DNA of 64,000 nt from an uncultured Succinivibrio sp. (GCA_900770725.1 CAAGLL010000007.1:41726-105725); one strand, 5' to 3'; shown: positions 49,429-58,318, counted from the stretch's first letter. Program-made: numbers and translations. The notes: generated from the letters alone by a model not told the origin.

Positions 49429-50627
49429 TGCCTAATTATTTGATTTATCTAAGTTTTTTTAGAAAGTGCCTGACCTATAGGGCCTCATGGTCAGATGAGT
49501 CATGCACACGCGAGCATTTCAAGATCCCGTATGCCAAGCTGACTGAGGCCTGCGATCTCTACGGGTACGACCTCCGCGCCCTTGGAGACAGGTTTGCGGC
49601 GGTTAAAAAGGCTTCTCCCGGCAATCCCGTGCCGCTTACCTTCCGCCAGGTGGAGCTGATAGCCGATCTGACAGGCTATCCACTCGGCTTTTTCTTCATG
49701 GCGGCATCTCCCGACATGGGATTGCCGATCCCGGATCTGCGCGCACGCTGTGGCGGTCCCCGCCAGAAGATCAGCAGGCATCTGCATGAGCAGGTGCTGC
49801 TCAGCATGTCGCGGGCTGACTGGTACCGCGGCTTTGCCGTCTCCGAGGAGTTTGAAAAGGTCCTATGCGTAGGCAGCAAGGGCGGGAACTGCGATCCTGA
49901 GGAGGCTGCCAGAGAATACGCCCGCAGGCTTGGCGTGCGCCCGCTCATGGATGAGATGCGCAGGGGGAGGAAATCCGCCAGCGCGTTCATGATGGCCTTG
50001 CGCGAGAGGATCGAGGATCTGGGCATCCTGACCGAGGCAAGCGGGATCTGCGGCAACGACCCCAAGGCAGTGTTCTTGTTTGAAGAGTTCAGCGGCTTTG
50101 CGATCGCCGATGCCTATGCGCCGCTGATCTTCGTGAACGGGAATGCCGCTCCGGAGGCGCAGGTGTTCACGCTCATGCAAGAGCTCGCCCACATCCTGCG
50201 CGGCGAGCCTGGCATTTCCGGCCTTGAGGCAGATGCTGGGACTTGGTGTGCCCGTTTTGCCATGGAGCTCCTGCTGCCCAAGGCTGATCTGCCAAAGGAT
50301 CTCACGTGCATGGAGGACGTGAGCCTTCTGGCGCGCAGCCACTTTGTCACAAGGAAGCTTGCGCTGCTTGGCGCCAGAAGGCGCGGTGCCATCGGTGATG
50401 GGCTGTTCGATGAACTGTGGAAGGAGACGGCAGCGCACCAGGCTGCGGTGATAAGGCGCTCCGGGGGCAGTTCGATTAAAAGCATGATCGGACGCCTGAG
50501 CAGGCGCTTTGCCTGCGCTGTGATCTGCTCTGTGAAAAGCGGGGCGGCTTTGTTCACGGACGGCCTTCAATTGCTTGACATAAACAGCCGGGCTTTCAGG
50601 GAGCTCGCGGCGAGTGTCGGCGCGTGA
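49428..50627 (+). CDS. ImmA/IrrE-like (COG2856) protein with degenerate metal site
   Basis: A 399-residue relative of ImmA/IrrE metallopeptidases. The N-terminal part (about 20-95) resembles the HTH-linked region, ending in VELIADLTGYPLGFFF, then LPIPDLRARCG. The expected HExxH near residue 250 reads QELAH (VFTLMQELAHIL), because one codon is CAA rather than a His codon. The later Glu ligand region (EADAGTWCARFAMELLLP) also lacks the usual Glu before Cys. It is probably inactive as a peptidase. ATG 49428 overlaps the tRNA-Leu CCA end and no ribosome site is evident, so the true start is uncertain. Confidence 0.78.
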   Translation: MPNYLIYLSFFRKCLTYRASWSDESCTREHFKIPYAKLTEACDLYGYDLRALGDRFAAVKKASPGNPVPLTFRQVELIADLTGYPLGFFFMAASPDMGLPIPDLRARCGGPRQKISRHLHEQVLLSMSRADWYRGFAVSEEFEKVLCVGSKGGNCDPEEAAREYARRLGVRPLMDEMRRGRKSASAFMMALRERIEDLGILTEASGICGNDPKAVFLFEEFSGFAIADAYAPLIFVNGNAAPEAQVFTLMQELAHILRGEPGISGLEADAGTWCARFAMELLLPKADLPKDLTCMEDVSLLARSHFVTRKLALLGARRRGAIGDGLFDELWKETAAHQAAVIRRSGGSSIKSMIGRLSRRFACAVICSVKSGAALFTDGLQLLDINSRAFRELAASVGA

Positions 50628-50744
50628 GGCAGGTTTGGCCTCGGGCTTGAAGCAGGCACAATGGCAGGTCCAGTAGGCGCGCCTGCCTTGTTCAACCAGG
50701 CCGCATGGCATGCGGCCGAGAATTAGGAAACGTTTTTAAAAAGC

Positions 50745-51182
50745 ATGAAGATCAACGACTACCGCATCTACAACTTCGACATCCATGACTCAGAGGGAGG
50801 CGGCCACTGTGCCTTCTGCAAGACTCTTGTAGGCGGCGGCACCCAGGACGGCGAGGGCAAGAGCATTACTTTCATGTGCAAGTGGTTCGTGCTCGACTAT
50901 GCTGAGTTCGCCTTCAAGGATCTCGAACTCACGCCTCCTGCCGCCAAGATCAAGGAAGGCGAGACTCCGATCGACATCGGGCTTTGCAACGCCCTCAAGA
51001 TCGTCTGGCGCAACCTCATGGTGGAGAAAGGCGTCAAGCCTTCGGAAATGGCCAGGATGCTCAAGGCCAGCCCGAACTCGCTCCACCGCTACATGGAGTT
51101 TGAAAAGAACACCGGCATCGAGATCATCGATCGCGCCTTCTCGCTCCTGGGCCGCCCCCTTGAGCTCTCCGTCAAGGACTAG
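50745..51182 (+). CDS. HicB-like antitoxin-type protein (orphan)
   Basis: A 145-residue protein close in length to HicB. An N-terminal degenerate RNase H-like half is followed by PPAAKIKEGETPIDIG, as in the HicB linker, and a C-terminal helix-turn-helix (VKPSEMARMLKASPNSLHRY) ending LGRPLELSV, paralleling HicB ELARRIGKPKQEITRL ... LGKELSLVMV. No HicA toxin gene is adjacent. It follows the ImmA/IrrE-like gene by 117 bases, so the two may form a small defence or regulatory remnant next to the tRNA. Confidence 0.72.
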   Translation: MKINDYRIYNFDIHDSEGGGHCAFCKTLVGGGTQDGEGKSITFMCKWFVLDYAEFAFKDLELTPPAAKIKEGETPIDIGLCNALKIVWRNLMVEKGVKPSEMARMLKASPNSLHRYMEFEKNTGIEIIDRAFSLLGRPLELSVKD

Positions 51183-51222
51183 CATCAGCCTGCCCATCCT
51201 GCGGCTTTCTTGATCAAATCGA

Positions 51223-51258
51223 ATGCGGCGCACGGCCTAAGGCCCTGCTGCGCCGCAT
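51223..51258. other. Inverted repeat after the HicB-like gene
   Basis: Perfect 10-base arms ATGCGGCGCA / TGCGCCGCAT around a 16-base centre that itself can pair. There is no T run, so it is a hairpin of unknown role. Confidence 0.55.
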
Positions 51259-51372
51259 CAGGTTTGCCAATCGCTTCCATTACCGCCAGAGCCACTCCCA
51301 GGCAGGCGCAATTGTGTATATTCGAGCTGCCGCGGCAAGTCTAGTTCGCGGCAGCAGGTCAAGGAGGCAGCG

Positions 51373-53883
51373 ATGGCATCAGGGGAAGGCAAGGCAGCGC
51401 GCGGGCAGCCGGCGCACATCGAGGTCAGGGGCGCGCGCGTCCACAACCTCAAGAACATCGACATCGACATCCCGCTGCACGGGATCACCGCGATAGCCGG
51501 GCTCTCGGGCTCCGGCAAGTCGTCGCTGGCCTTGGGCGTCCTTTACTCCGAGGGCTCGAGGCGGTACCTCGAGGCCCTCTCGACCTACACGAGGCGCCGC
51601 ATAGCCGAGCCTGGAAAGGCCCTGGTGGACGACGTGCGCTACGTTCCAGCCGCGCTGGCGCTGCGCCAGCGCCCGGGAGTTCCCGGGATCAGGAGCACCT
51701 TCGGGACCTCGACCGAGCTTTTGAACAGCCTGAGGCTGATGTTCTCGCGCCTCTCCTCCCACCGCTGCCCCAACGGGCACTACGTGCCGCCCACGCTCAA
51801 CGTCGCAGCCGAGAAGGACATAGTCTGCCCGGTGTGCGGGGCGCGCTTCCGCGGCCCGGGCGCCGAGGACCTCGCCTTCAACAGCGGCGGAGCCTGCAAG
51901 CGCTGCGGCGGCACCGGGCTCGTGCGCATCGTCGACGAGTCCACCCTGGTGCCTGACGAGAGCCTCACCATCGACGAGGGCGCGGTGCTCCCGTGGCAGA
52001 CCCTGATGTGGAAGCTCATGAAGGACATCGCGCGCGATCTCGGGGTGCGCACCGACGTGCCCTTCAAGGATCTGACGCCCAAGGAGCGCGACATCGTGTT
52101 CCACGGACCTGCCGTCAAGCACCACATGGTCTACCAGAACAAGACCGACGGCTCCTCAGGGGAGATGGACTTCACCTACTTCAACGCCACCTACACCGTC
52201 GAGAACGCGCTTTCAAAGGTCCATGACGAGAAGGGCATGAAGCGCATCGAGCGCTTCCTGCGCACCGAGATCTGCCCCGACTGCCACGGCACGAGGCTCT
52301 CGGAGGCGGCGCGCGCGCCCAAGATCCGCGGGATCTCGCTTGACGAGGCCTGTACGATGCCGCTCAAGGAGCTCCTCTCATGGGTGCAGGGCGTGCCGGG
52401 GATGCTGCCTGAGGCCATGCGGCCGATGGCCGGGGGGATCTGCCAGTCCTTCGAGTCCGCGGCAAGGAGGCTCATGGACCTGGTGCTTGGCTACCTTTCG
52501 CTCGACCGCGCCGCCTCGACGCTCTCCACGGGCGAGCGGCAGAGGATGCAGCTTGCCCGCGCGGTGCGCAACCGCACGACCGGTGTGCTCTATGTCCTGG
52601 ACGAGCCGTCCATCGGCCTGCATCCTGCCAACATCGAGGGCCTTGCCGGGGTGATGGACGATCTGGTCGCAGACGGCAACAGCGTGGTGCTCGTCGATCA
52701 CGACACCACGATCCTCTCGCGCGCCGACTGGATGATCGAGATGGGCCCGGGCGCCGGCGCAAACGGCGGCACCGTGGTGGCGCAGGGCACGGTCTCCGAC
52801 ATCGAGCGCAACCCCAAGTCGCTCATCGGCCCGTTCTTAAGCGGCAAGGCCTCGGTGGCGGCGCGCCCCAAGGCTGATGCCGCGCAGATGTTCGAGCACG
52901 GGGAGATCCGCCTTCAGACCGGGTTCATCCACACCGTGAAGCCGCTTGACGTGCGCATCCCCAAGGGCAGGCTCTGCGCGGTGACCGGGGTCTCAGGATC
53001 GGGCAAGACCACGATGGTGCTCGAAAGCCTGGTGCCTGCGCTTGAGGCCGCCTCGGAAGGCAAGGCGCTGCCGCCCCACGTAAGGGCGCTCGACGCAGGC
53101 GGGATCACGCAGGCAAAGCTCATCGACGCCACCCCGATCGGGATCAACGTCCGCTCGACGGTTGCAACCTACGCAGGGGTGCACGATGAGCTCAGGCGCG
53201 TCTTCGCGAGGACCCAGGGCGCCAAGGCCGCAGGCTTCAAGGCCGGCGACTTCTCCTACAACACCGGCTCCTTGAGGTGCCCGACCTGCGACGGCACGGG
53301 GCAGATCAGCCTCGACGTGCAGTTCCTGCCTGACGTTGACATCGAGTGCCCGGACTGCCGCGGCACGCGGTACTCGGAGAAGGCCCACGGGATCATCTGG
53401 GAGAACGGCAAAGGCGGCAGGTACTCGCTGCCAGACCTCATGGCGATGAGCGTCGATGAGGCGCTCGAGGCCTGCCAGGGCTTGAAGCTCGTGCGCTCAA
53501 GGCTTGAGGTCCTGCATGATCTGGGGCTTGGCTACCTGCGCCTGGGCGAGGAGACACCGGGACTTTCAGGCGGCGAGGCGCAGCGCTTAAAGCTCGCCTC
53601 CGAGTCCGGCAGGCCCCAGGACGGGGCGCTCTTCGTGTTCGACGAGCCGACGATCGGCCTGCACCCCCTGGACGTCAGGACGCTCATCGGAGTGTTCCAG
53701 TCGCTGATTGAAAAGGGCGCGACCGTGGTCGTCATCGAGCACGATCTCGACATGATCAGGAATGCCGACTACATCATCGACATGGGCCCGGGCGGCGGAA
53801 GCGACGGCGGCAGGGTGGTCGCCTGCGGCACGCCGCAGCAGGTGAAGGCCTGCACTGAAAGCCTCACCGGGCGCTACATCTAG
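51373..53883 (+). CDS. UvrA-like ABC ATPase, class II (UvrA2 type)
   Basis: DNA-damage-binding ABC ATPase of 836 residues, about 100 shorter than UvrA (940). Two ATPase cores are present: Walker A GLSGSGKSSLA (about residue 45) with signature LSTGERQRMQLA, and Walker A GVSGSGKTTMV (about 540) with LSGGEAQRLKLA. Zinc-binding pairs are at CPVCG, CKRCGGTG, CPDCHGTR, CPTCDGTG and CPDCRGTR. The missing length falls in the UvrB-binding region, the mark of UvrA2 proteins, which are linked to drug or stress tolerance. A canonical uvrA is expected elsewhere. Confidence 0.92.
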   Translation: MASGEGKAARGQPAHIEVRGARVHNLKNIDIDIPLHGITAIAGLSGSGKSSLALGVLYSEGSRRYLEALSTYTRRRIAEPGKALVDDVRYVPAALALRQRPGVPGIRSTFGTSTELLNSLRLMFSRLSSHRCPNGHYVPPTLNVAAEKDIVCPVCGARFRGPGAEDLAFNSGGACKRCGGTGLVRIVDESTLVPDESLTIDEGAVLPWQTLMWKLMKDIARDLGVRTDVPFKDLTPKERDIVFHGPAVKHHMVYQNKTDGSSGEMDFTYFNATYTVENALSKVHDEKGMKRIERFLRTEICPDCHGTRLSEAARAPKIRGISLDEACTMPLKELLSWVQGVPGMLPEAMRPMAGGICQSFESAARRLMDLVLGYLSLDRAASTLSTGERQRMQLARAVRNRTTGVLYVLDEPSIGLHPANIEGLAGVMDDLVADGNSVVLVDHDTTILSRADWMIEMGPGAGANGGTVVAQGTVSDIERNPKSLIGPFLSGKASVAARPKADAAQMFEHGEIRLQTGFIHTVKPLDVRIPKGRLCAVTGVSGSGKTTMVLESLVPALEAASEGKALPPHVRALDAGGITQAKLIDATPIGINVRSTVATYAGVHDELRRVFARTQGAKAAGFKAGDFSYNTGSLRCPTCDGTGQISLDVQFLPDVDIECPDCRGTRYSEKAHGIIWENGKGGRYSLPDLMAMSVDEALEACQGLKLVRSRLEVLHDLGLGYLRLGEETPGLSGGEAQRLKLASESGRPQDGALFVFDEPTIGLHPLDVRTLIGVFQSLIEKGATVVVIEHDLDMIRNADYIIDMGPGGGSDGGRVVACGTPQQVKACTESLTGRYI

Positions 53884-53889
53884 CCCTTG

Positions 53890-53907
53890 GGCGCGCGCGC
53901 GCGCGCC
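53890..53907. repeat. Alternating GC tract, self-complementary
   Basis: 18-base perfect palindrome of alternating G and C just after uvrA2 and directly before a TATGAT -10-like element. It can adopt Z-form or cruciform DNA. Confidence 0.7.
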
Positions 53908-53939
53908 TTGCGCTATGATGGGCCACGGAGGACCACCTG

Positions 53940-54200
53940 ATGAAGCACTACACCTACCAGACGCACGGCACCTGCTCGAAGATCATCGACTTTGACATCG
54001 ACGAGGGCGGGGCGCTGCACAACGTCAAGTTCCTGGGCGGCTGCGACGGCAACCTCAAGGGCATCGGCCGGCTCGTCGAGGGGCGTGACGCTGCCGAGAT
54101 CGCATCCATCCTGAAGGGCAACCTCTGCCGCCAGAAGGGCACCTCCTGCCCAGATCAGCTCTCCAAGGCCATAGCCCAGGCGCTTGAGGGCAAGCTCTGA
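53940..54200 (+). CDS. TSCPD-domain protein (TIGR03905-like)
   Basis: A small 86-residue protein of the TSCPD group, named for the motif visible here as GTSCPDQLSKAI near residue 66, with three further Cys (GTCSKI, GGCDGN, NLCRQKG) that suggest metal binding. The same domain occurs at the C-terminus of B12-dependent ribonucleotide reductases. Stand-alone members have no settled function. GGAGG lies 8 bases before ATG 53940. Confidence 0.9.
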   Translation: MKHYTYQTHGTCSKIIDFDIDEGGALHNVKFLGGCDGNLKGIGRLVEGRDAAEIASILKGNLCRQKGTSCPDQLSKAIAQALEGKL

Positions 54201-54429
54201 CGCCGCGCCACAGCCTTTTTCCAAAAGCCAAGCCCAAAACGATCCGGAGTCCGGCTCCGGAGCCTGAACAACCAGCGCATCGCAAGGCCTCCCATGCCTT
54301 GGAGATGCACATTTGTTTGCGCTTTGCGCGCCGCGCCGCAGTGCAAAACGCCCGCGCGCCCTATGATCGACGGCGGCGCCAACGTTTGCAAAGGCCATGG
54401 AGGCCCCGGGGCGCCTTTGGAGTGCGCTG

Positions 54430-55353
54430 ATGCTGATCTTCGGCCAGATGGCGATTTTCTTCTTCCTGATGCTCCTGGGCCTGGTGGCCAGGCTCTGCGG
54501 CTTCATCACCGCGTCAAACCGCAAGCAGCTCGTCTCCATCGTGGTGTTCATCGCCACGCCGGCGATGATCCTCTCGTGCGACATCAGAACCTTCATCCAG
54601 CACGACTACTCCTACATCGCCTGGGGCGCCTTCGTGATGGTGCTCGTGCAGCTGGCGCAGGCGGCGACCGGGCTCATCTTCCCGCCATTGCTGCGCGTGC
54701 CCAAGGGCGGCAGGAGGGCGGTGTGGAACCTGCTTTTCCTGTGCACGAACACCGCGCTATTGGGGATCCCGATGGCCGCCTCGCTCTTTGGCGACGAGGC
54801 CATGGTCTACATGTCGCTCTTCGCCGTCATCAACACGCTGCTGCTCTACTCATACGGCATCGCCATCCTGGGCGGCAGCGGCGGCCAGTCATCGCTCAAG
54901 GCCGTCTTGAAGAACCCGAACCTCGCCTGCTGCCTCATCCTCATCGTGCTCATACTCCTAAAGAAGCCGCTTCCCGAGTGGGCCAGGCACGGCCTCTCGG
55001 CTGCAGGCCAGGCCGCGCCCCCGCTTGCGATGATGGCCCTGGGGGCCACGCTTGGCGACGTGAAGTTCCGCGAGGTCATAAGGGACGTGCGGCTCCTGGC
55101 CTTCCTCATCCTCAAGATGCTGGTGATCCCCATAGCCCTCATGTACCTGATGCGGCCGCTCTTCTCGCAGAGCGCGCTTGAGGGCGTCTCGCTCATCGTG
55201 CTGGCCGCCCCCTGCGGAGTGATGGTCTCGATGCTCGCGGTGCTCTACCGCCCAGAGTGCGCAGCGGAGGCCTCGGAGGTCATCTCGGCGACCACTGCGG
55301 TGGCGGTGTTCACGATCCCGCTGGTGGCGCTGGCCTGCGGGATCACGGTTTAA
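54430..55353 (+). CDS. AEC-family (auxin efflux carrier type) transporter
   Basis: Membrane carrier of 307 residues with ten predicted helices. The conserved LLFLCTNTALLGIPMAASLFG block and ending APCGVMVSMLAVLYRPECAA are typical of bacterial AEC permeases, which move small carboxylates or amino acids. GGAG at 54419-54422 suits ATG 54430; ATG 54397 adds a polar 11-residue extension. It is convergent with galM. Confidence 0.9.
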   Translation: MLIFGQMAIFFFLMLLGLVARLCGFITASNRKQLVSIVVFIATPAMILSCDIRTFIQHDYSYIAWGAFVMVLVQLAQAATGLIFPPLLRVPKGGRRAVWNLLFLCTNTALLGIPMAASLFGDEAMVYMSLFAVINTLLLYSYGIAILGGSGGQSSLKAVLKNPNLACCLILIVLILLKKPLPEWARHGLSAAGQAAPPLAMMALGATLGDVKFREVIRDVRLLAFLILKMLVIPIALMYLMRPLFSQSALEGVSLIVLAAPCGVMVSMLAVLYRPECAAEASEVISATTAVAVFTIPLVALACGITV

Positions 55354-55371
55354 GCAGCAAGAGTTGAAAAG

Positions 55372-55400
55372 GATGGGGCGGGCCATCGGCCCGCCCCATC
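55372..55400 (-). terminator. Terminator of galM (possibly bidirectional)
   Basis: Perfect 13-base arms around a 3-base loop. On the - strand the stem is followed by CTTTT, so it mainly serves galM; the + side has no T run. Confidence 0.8.
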
Positions 55401-55415
55401 GCGCCTTATGGGCGC

Positions 55416-56441
55416 TCAGATGAACTTGTAGATGATGGCGTGGGAGAGCGGCTTGTGAGGCTCTACCAGCGGGTTCTTGTCGGCAAACTGCGGCAGGTGC
55501 GGGCAGTCGGGGTAGTACTCAGGCTCAAAGCACAGCGCGGTCTGGTTCTCATAGGGCTTGCCGTCGTCGCGGGCGATGATGCTCGGCGCAGGCACGCCGA
55601 CGTAGTTGCCGCTGTAGAACTGGAAGGCCGGGTAGTCGGAGGAGATCTCCATGGAGAGCTTGCCGTCGCCCGAGGTCACCTTGACGAAGGGCTTTGAGAG
55701 GTCGCCCTTGATGAGGAAGGGATGGTCGTAGCCGCCGGCGGCCTTCATCTGCTCGTCCTTCATGAAGTCGCGCCCCACGGTCTTGGGGGTCCTGAAGTCG
55801 AAGGCGGTGCCCGCAACCGGCCTCACCTCTCCAGTCGGAATAGAGTCGGCATCCAAGGGCAGGAAGGCCTCGGAGTCCATCTGCACGGTGTGGTCGAGGG
55901 CCGATGAGTGGCGGCCGTTCAGGTTGAAGTAGGAGTGGTTGGTGATGCACGACCAGCACTTCTGATCGCACTTGCCAAGGTAGCTGACCTTCAGGGCGTT
56001 GTCATCGGTGATCTCGTAGGTGACATCCAGGGTGTAGTTGCCCGGGAATCCCATGTCGCCGTCTGGGGAGGAGAGCTTTAAGGAGAGGGACGACTGCGTC
56101 TTGGCCACGATCTCAAAGCGCTTCTTGTCAAAGCCGACCTTGCCGCCGTGGAGCGTGTGCTTGTCGGCGCTGTTCAACTCGTACTTCCTCCCGCCTATCT
56201 CAAAGGAGTTGCCGGCGATGCGGTTGGCATAGCGGCCGATCGTGGCGTTGAAGAAGCAGGACTGCGACGACCACTTTGCAGGATCGGACACGCCCAGCAG
56301 CACTTCGCGGGGCTCAGAGCCCTTGACCGGGGCCTTGATGGAGATGAGGGTGGCGCCCCAGTCCATCACGGTGACGGACATGCCGTGCTTGTTGGAAATG
56401 GTCGTGAGGATCGGATCCTCGGAATAGTGCTGGCTCTTCAT
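55416..56441 (-). CDS. galM: Aldose 1-epimerase (galactose mutarotase)
   Basis: Interconverts anomers of galactose and related hexoses. It has 341 residues with galactose-mutarotase motifs FNATIGRYANRIAG, HTLHGGKVGFDKK, catalytic His in ITNHSYFNLNG and catalytic Glu in ALCFEPEYYPDCPH. GGAGG precedes ATG 56441. Two LacI-type operator palindromes lie just upstream. No other galactose gene is in the window. Confidence 0.97.
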   Translation of the reverse strand: MKSQHYSEDPILTTISNKHGMSVTVMDWGATLISIKAPVKGSEPREVLLGVSDPAKWSSQSCFFNATIGRYANRIAGNSFEIGGRKYELNSADKHTLHGGKVGFDKKRFEIVAKTQSSLSLKLSSPDGDMGFPGNYTLDVTYEITDDNALKVSYLGKCDQKCWSCITNHSYFNLNGRHSSALDHTVQMDSEAFLPLDADSIPTGEVRPVAGTAFDFRTPKTVGRDFMKDEQMKAAGGYDHPFLIKGDLSKPFVKVTSGDGKLSMEISSDYPAFQFYSGNYVGVPAPSIIARDDGKPYENQTALCFEPEYYPDCPHLPQFADKNPLVEPHKPLSHAIIYKFI

Positions 56442-56454
56442 GCTGGCCTCCAAA

Positions 56455-56466
56455 GTAAACGTTTAC
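56455..56466. promoter_or_regulatory. LacI-family operator, proximal site
   Basis: Perfect palindrome GTAAACGTTTAC, 14 bases before the galM start. It has the CG centre and AAAC/GTTT arms usual for LacI/GalR-type repressors. Confidence 0.75.
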
Positions 56467-56497
56467 ATGATTATAGGTTGGGCGGATTTTCAGCGCC

Positions 56498-56509
56498 GTA
56501 AACGTTTGC
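56498..56509. promoter_or_regulatory. LacI-family operator, distal site
   Basis: GTAAACGTTTGC, one mismatch from the proximal palindrome. The centres are 43 bases apart, about four helical turns, which would suit looping or cooperative binding. Confidence 0.65.
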
Positions 56510-56579
56510 AAAACTTTGAGGGGCGTCAAGCTTTGAATGGAAGGCCGCGCCATGGCACGGCCTCAAGGATGCCGGGCGC

Positions 56580-56918
56580 TTACGCGAAGACCTGCTGCAC
56601 GAGGAGCATGTAGAGCGCGGTGCCGCCTGCCATGGAGACCAGCATCTGGCGCTTCCACAGCTGCAGCGCCAGCGTGAAGGCCAGAGCGATCGCCTCGGGG
56701 ATCCCGTGGGGGAAGGCGAGCAGGTCCACGTCCCTTAAGCAGTAGATCACCAGCATCGCGAAGATCCCGCAGGGCAGCGTGAGCCCCAGGTACTGGATGT
56801 AGCGCGGGGTCGGCTTCCTGGGCGAGAAGACCAGGAAGGAGATGAAGCGCGTGAGCAGCGTTGCCGCCGCGCAAAGCCCGATGGTGATCATCTGCTGGGC
56901 AAAGCTCATGTCAGTCAT
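56580..56918 (-). CDS. azlD: Branched-chain amino acid exporter small subunit AzlD
   Basis: A 112-residue membrane protein with four helices and the AzlD pattern TLLTRFISFLVF and YLGLTLPCGIFAMLVIYCL. It overlaps azlC by 8 bases. The pair exports branched-chain amino acids or analogues such as 4-azaleucine. Confidence 0.92.
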   Translation of the reverse strand: MTDMSFAQQMITIGLCAAATLLTRFISFLVFSPRKPTPRYIQYLGLTLPCGIFAMLVIYCLRDVDLLAFPHGIPEAIALAFTLALQLWKRQMLVSMAGGTALYMLLVQQVFA

Positions 56919-57615
56919 GCCTGGCCTCCGCGATCTGCCTCGTGATGGGCTTCCTGAAGACGGTCAGCGCCGCGGCCATCATGATGAGCGCGGGCACCAT
57001 GAAGGAGTCCTTGCCGAAGAGCACGAGCGCGAAGAGCGAGCAGGCTATTCCGATGTAGGCGTGGGTGTGGATCTTCTCCTTGCGCCACTGCTCGGTGAAG
57101 ATCACGGCGAACATCGTGGTCATGACGAAGCCCAGGCCCTTGGCGTTGAAGGTGATGAAGTCGCCTGCAAGCGAGCCTGCGATGACGCCCGTGACCCAGT
57201 AGCTCTGATTTAAGAGCGACACGAAGAAGTAGTACCAGCCGCGGTCGCAGTCATCCGGGATCCTGCTTGAGCAGTTGATGGCGAAGGTCTCGTCGCACAT
57301 GGCGTAGATGAGGTAGAGCTTCTTCCAGCCCAAGCCCTTGTACTTCTCGAGCATCGCGATGCCGTAGAAGATGTGGCGGGCCTGGATCAGGAAGGAGACG
57401 ATGAAGGTCTGCAGCGGCGCGAACGGCGAGCAGAGCATCGAGACTGCGACGAACTCGAGCGAGCCGCCGAAGATCACCACGGCCATCAATACCGGGTACC
57501 AGAAGGGGAAGCCGTGGGCGGTGGCGAACACGCCGTACGCCAGCCCCAGGAACCAGAACCCCGCGAAGATGGGCAGGGTCTGCGGCAGCGCCGCCTTGAA
57601 CGAGTTGAAGATCAT
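56911..57615 (-). CDS. azlC: Branched-chain amino acid exporter large subunit AzlC
   Basis: A 234-residue membrane protein with AzlC blocks PIFAGFWFLGLAYGVFA, FGGSLEFVAVSMLCSPFAP, FLIQARHIFYGIAMLEKYKG and YAMCDETFAINCS. It is downstream of leuD in the same direction, separated by a modest terminator, so read-through could link leucine synthesis with export. Confidence 0.95.
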   Translation of the reverse strand: MIFNSFKAALPQTLPIFAGFWFLGLAYGVFATAHGFPFWYPVLMAVVIFGGSLEFVAVSMLCSPFAPLQTFIVSFLIQARHIFYGIAMLEKYKGLGWKKLYLIYAMCDETFAINCSSRIPDDCDRGWYYFFVSLLNQSYWVTGVIAGSLAGDFITFNAKGLGFVMTTMFAVIFTEQWRKEKIHTHAYIGIACSLFALVLFGKDSFMVPALIMMAAALTVFRKPITRQIAEARHD

Positions 57616-57637
57616 ACGGGAGACGAGTTGCGCAGAT

Positions 57638-57662
57638 GAAAAGGCCGCCCCGAAAGGCGGCC
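57638..57662 (-). terminator. Weak terminator after leuD
   Basis: On the - strand GGGCCGCC / GGCGGCC stem with a 6-base loop, followed by only four T before azlC. Confidence 0.65.
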
Positions 57663-57681
57663 CTGCCTTGAAGGACTTTGC

Positions 57682-58308
57682 TCAGGCCTTGAGGCCCGAC
57701 CTGTCTGGGAAGATCCACGAGGGCAGCTTCTTCTCGTAGGCTGCTATCTCGCTCTCATGCTCGAGCGTGAGCGAGATGGCGTCCAGGCCCTCGAGCAGGC
57801 AGTGGCGCCTGAACGGATCGAGGGTGAAGCTGAACTTGAGATCGGCGCACTGCACGGTCATGTCGACGAGCGAGATGCGGATCTTCGTGCCGGGGTGGGC
57901 GGTGAGCACCTTGAAGATGCTGTCCACCTGATCCTCGGTGAGGCGCAGCGGCAGCAGGCCGTTGCTCAGCGAGTTGTTGTTGAAGATCGACGCGAAGCTC
58001 GGGGCGATGACGGCGCGGAAGCCGTAGTCCATCAGGGCCCAGGGCGCGTGCTCGCGCGAGGAGCCGTTGCCGAAGTTGTCGCGGGCCACGAGGATCGTCG
58101 CCCCCTTGTACTGTGGGAAGTTCAGCGGGAACTTCGGGTTGAGCTTCGTCTCGGCGTCGTCGAGGTAGCGCCAGTCGTGGAACAGGTGCTTGCCGAAGCC
58201 CTTGCGGCTGACGGCCAGCAGGAACTGCTTGGGGATGATCTGGTCGGTGTCGATGTTCGCCGAGTCGATGGGGACGGCGATGCCTTCATGCACAGTGAAC
58301 TTTTCCAT
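57682..58308 (-). CDS. leuD: 3-isopropylmalate dehydratase small subunit
   Basis: Swivel domain of isopropylmalate isomerase, 208 residues (enteric LeuD 201). It has the family opening GIAVPIDSANIDTDQIIPKQFL and NFGNGSSREHAPWAL, AVIAPSFASIFNNN. It works with LeuC to convert 2- to 3-isopropylmalate. It is 10 bases after leuC. Confidence 0.98.
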   Translation of the reverse strand: MEKFTVHEGIAVPIDSANIDTDQIIPKQFLLAVSRKGFGKHLFHDWRYLDDAETKLNPKFPLNFPQYKGATILVARDNFGNGSSREHAPWALMDYGFRAVIAPSFASIFNNNSLSNGLLPLRLTEDQVDSIFKVLTAHPGTKIRISLVDMTVQCADLKFSFTLDPFRRHCLLEGLDAISLTLEHESEIAAYEKKLPSWIFPDRSGLKA

Positions 58309-58318
58309 GATCTCCTCC

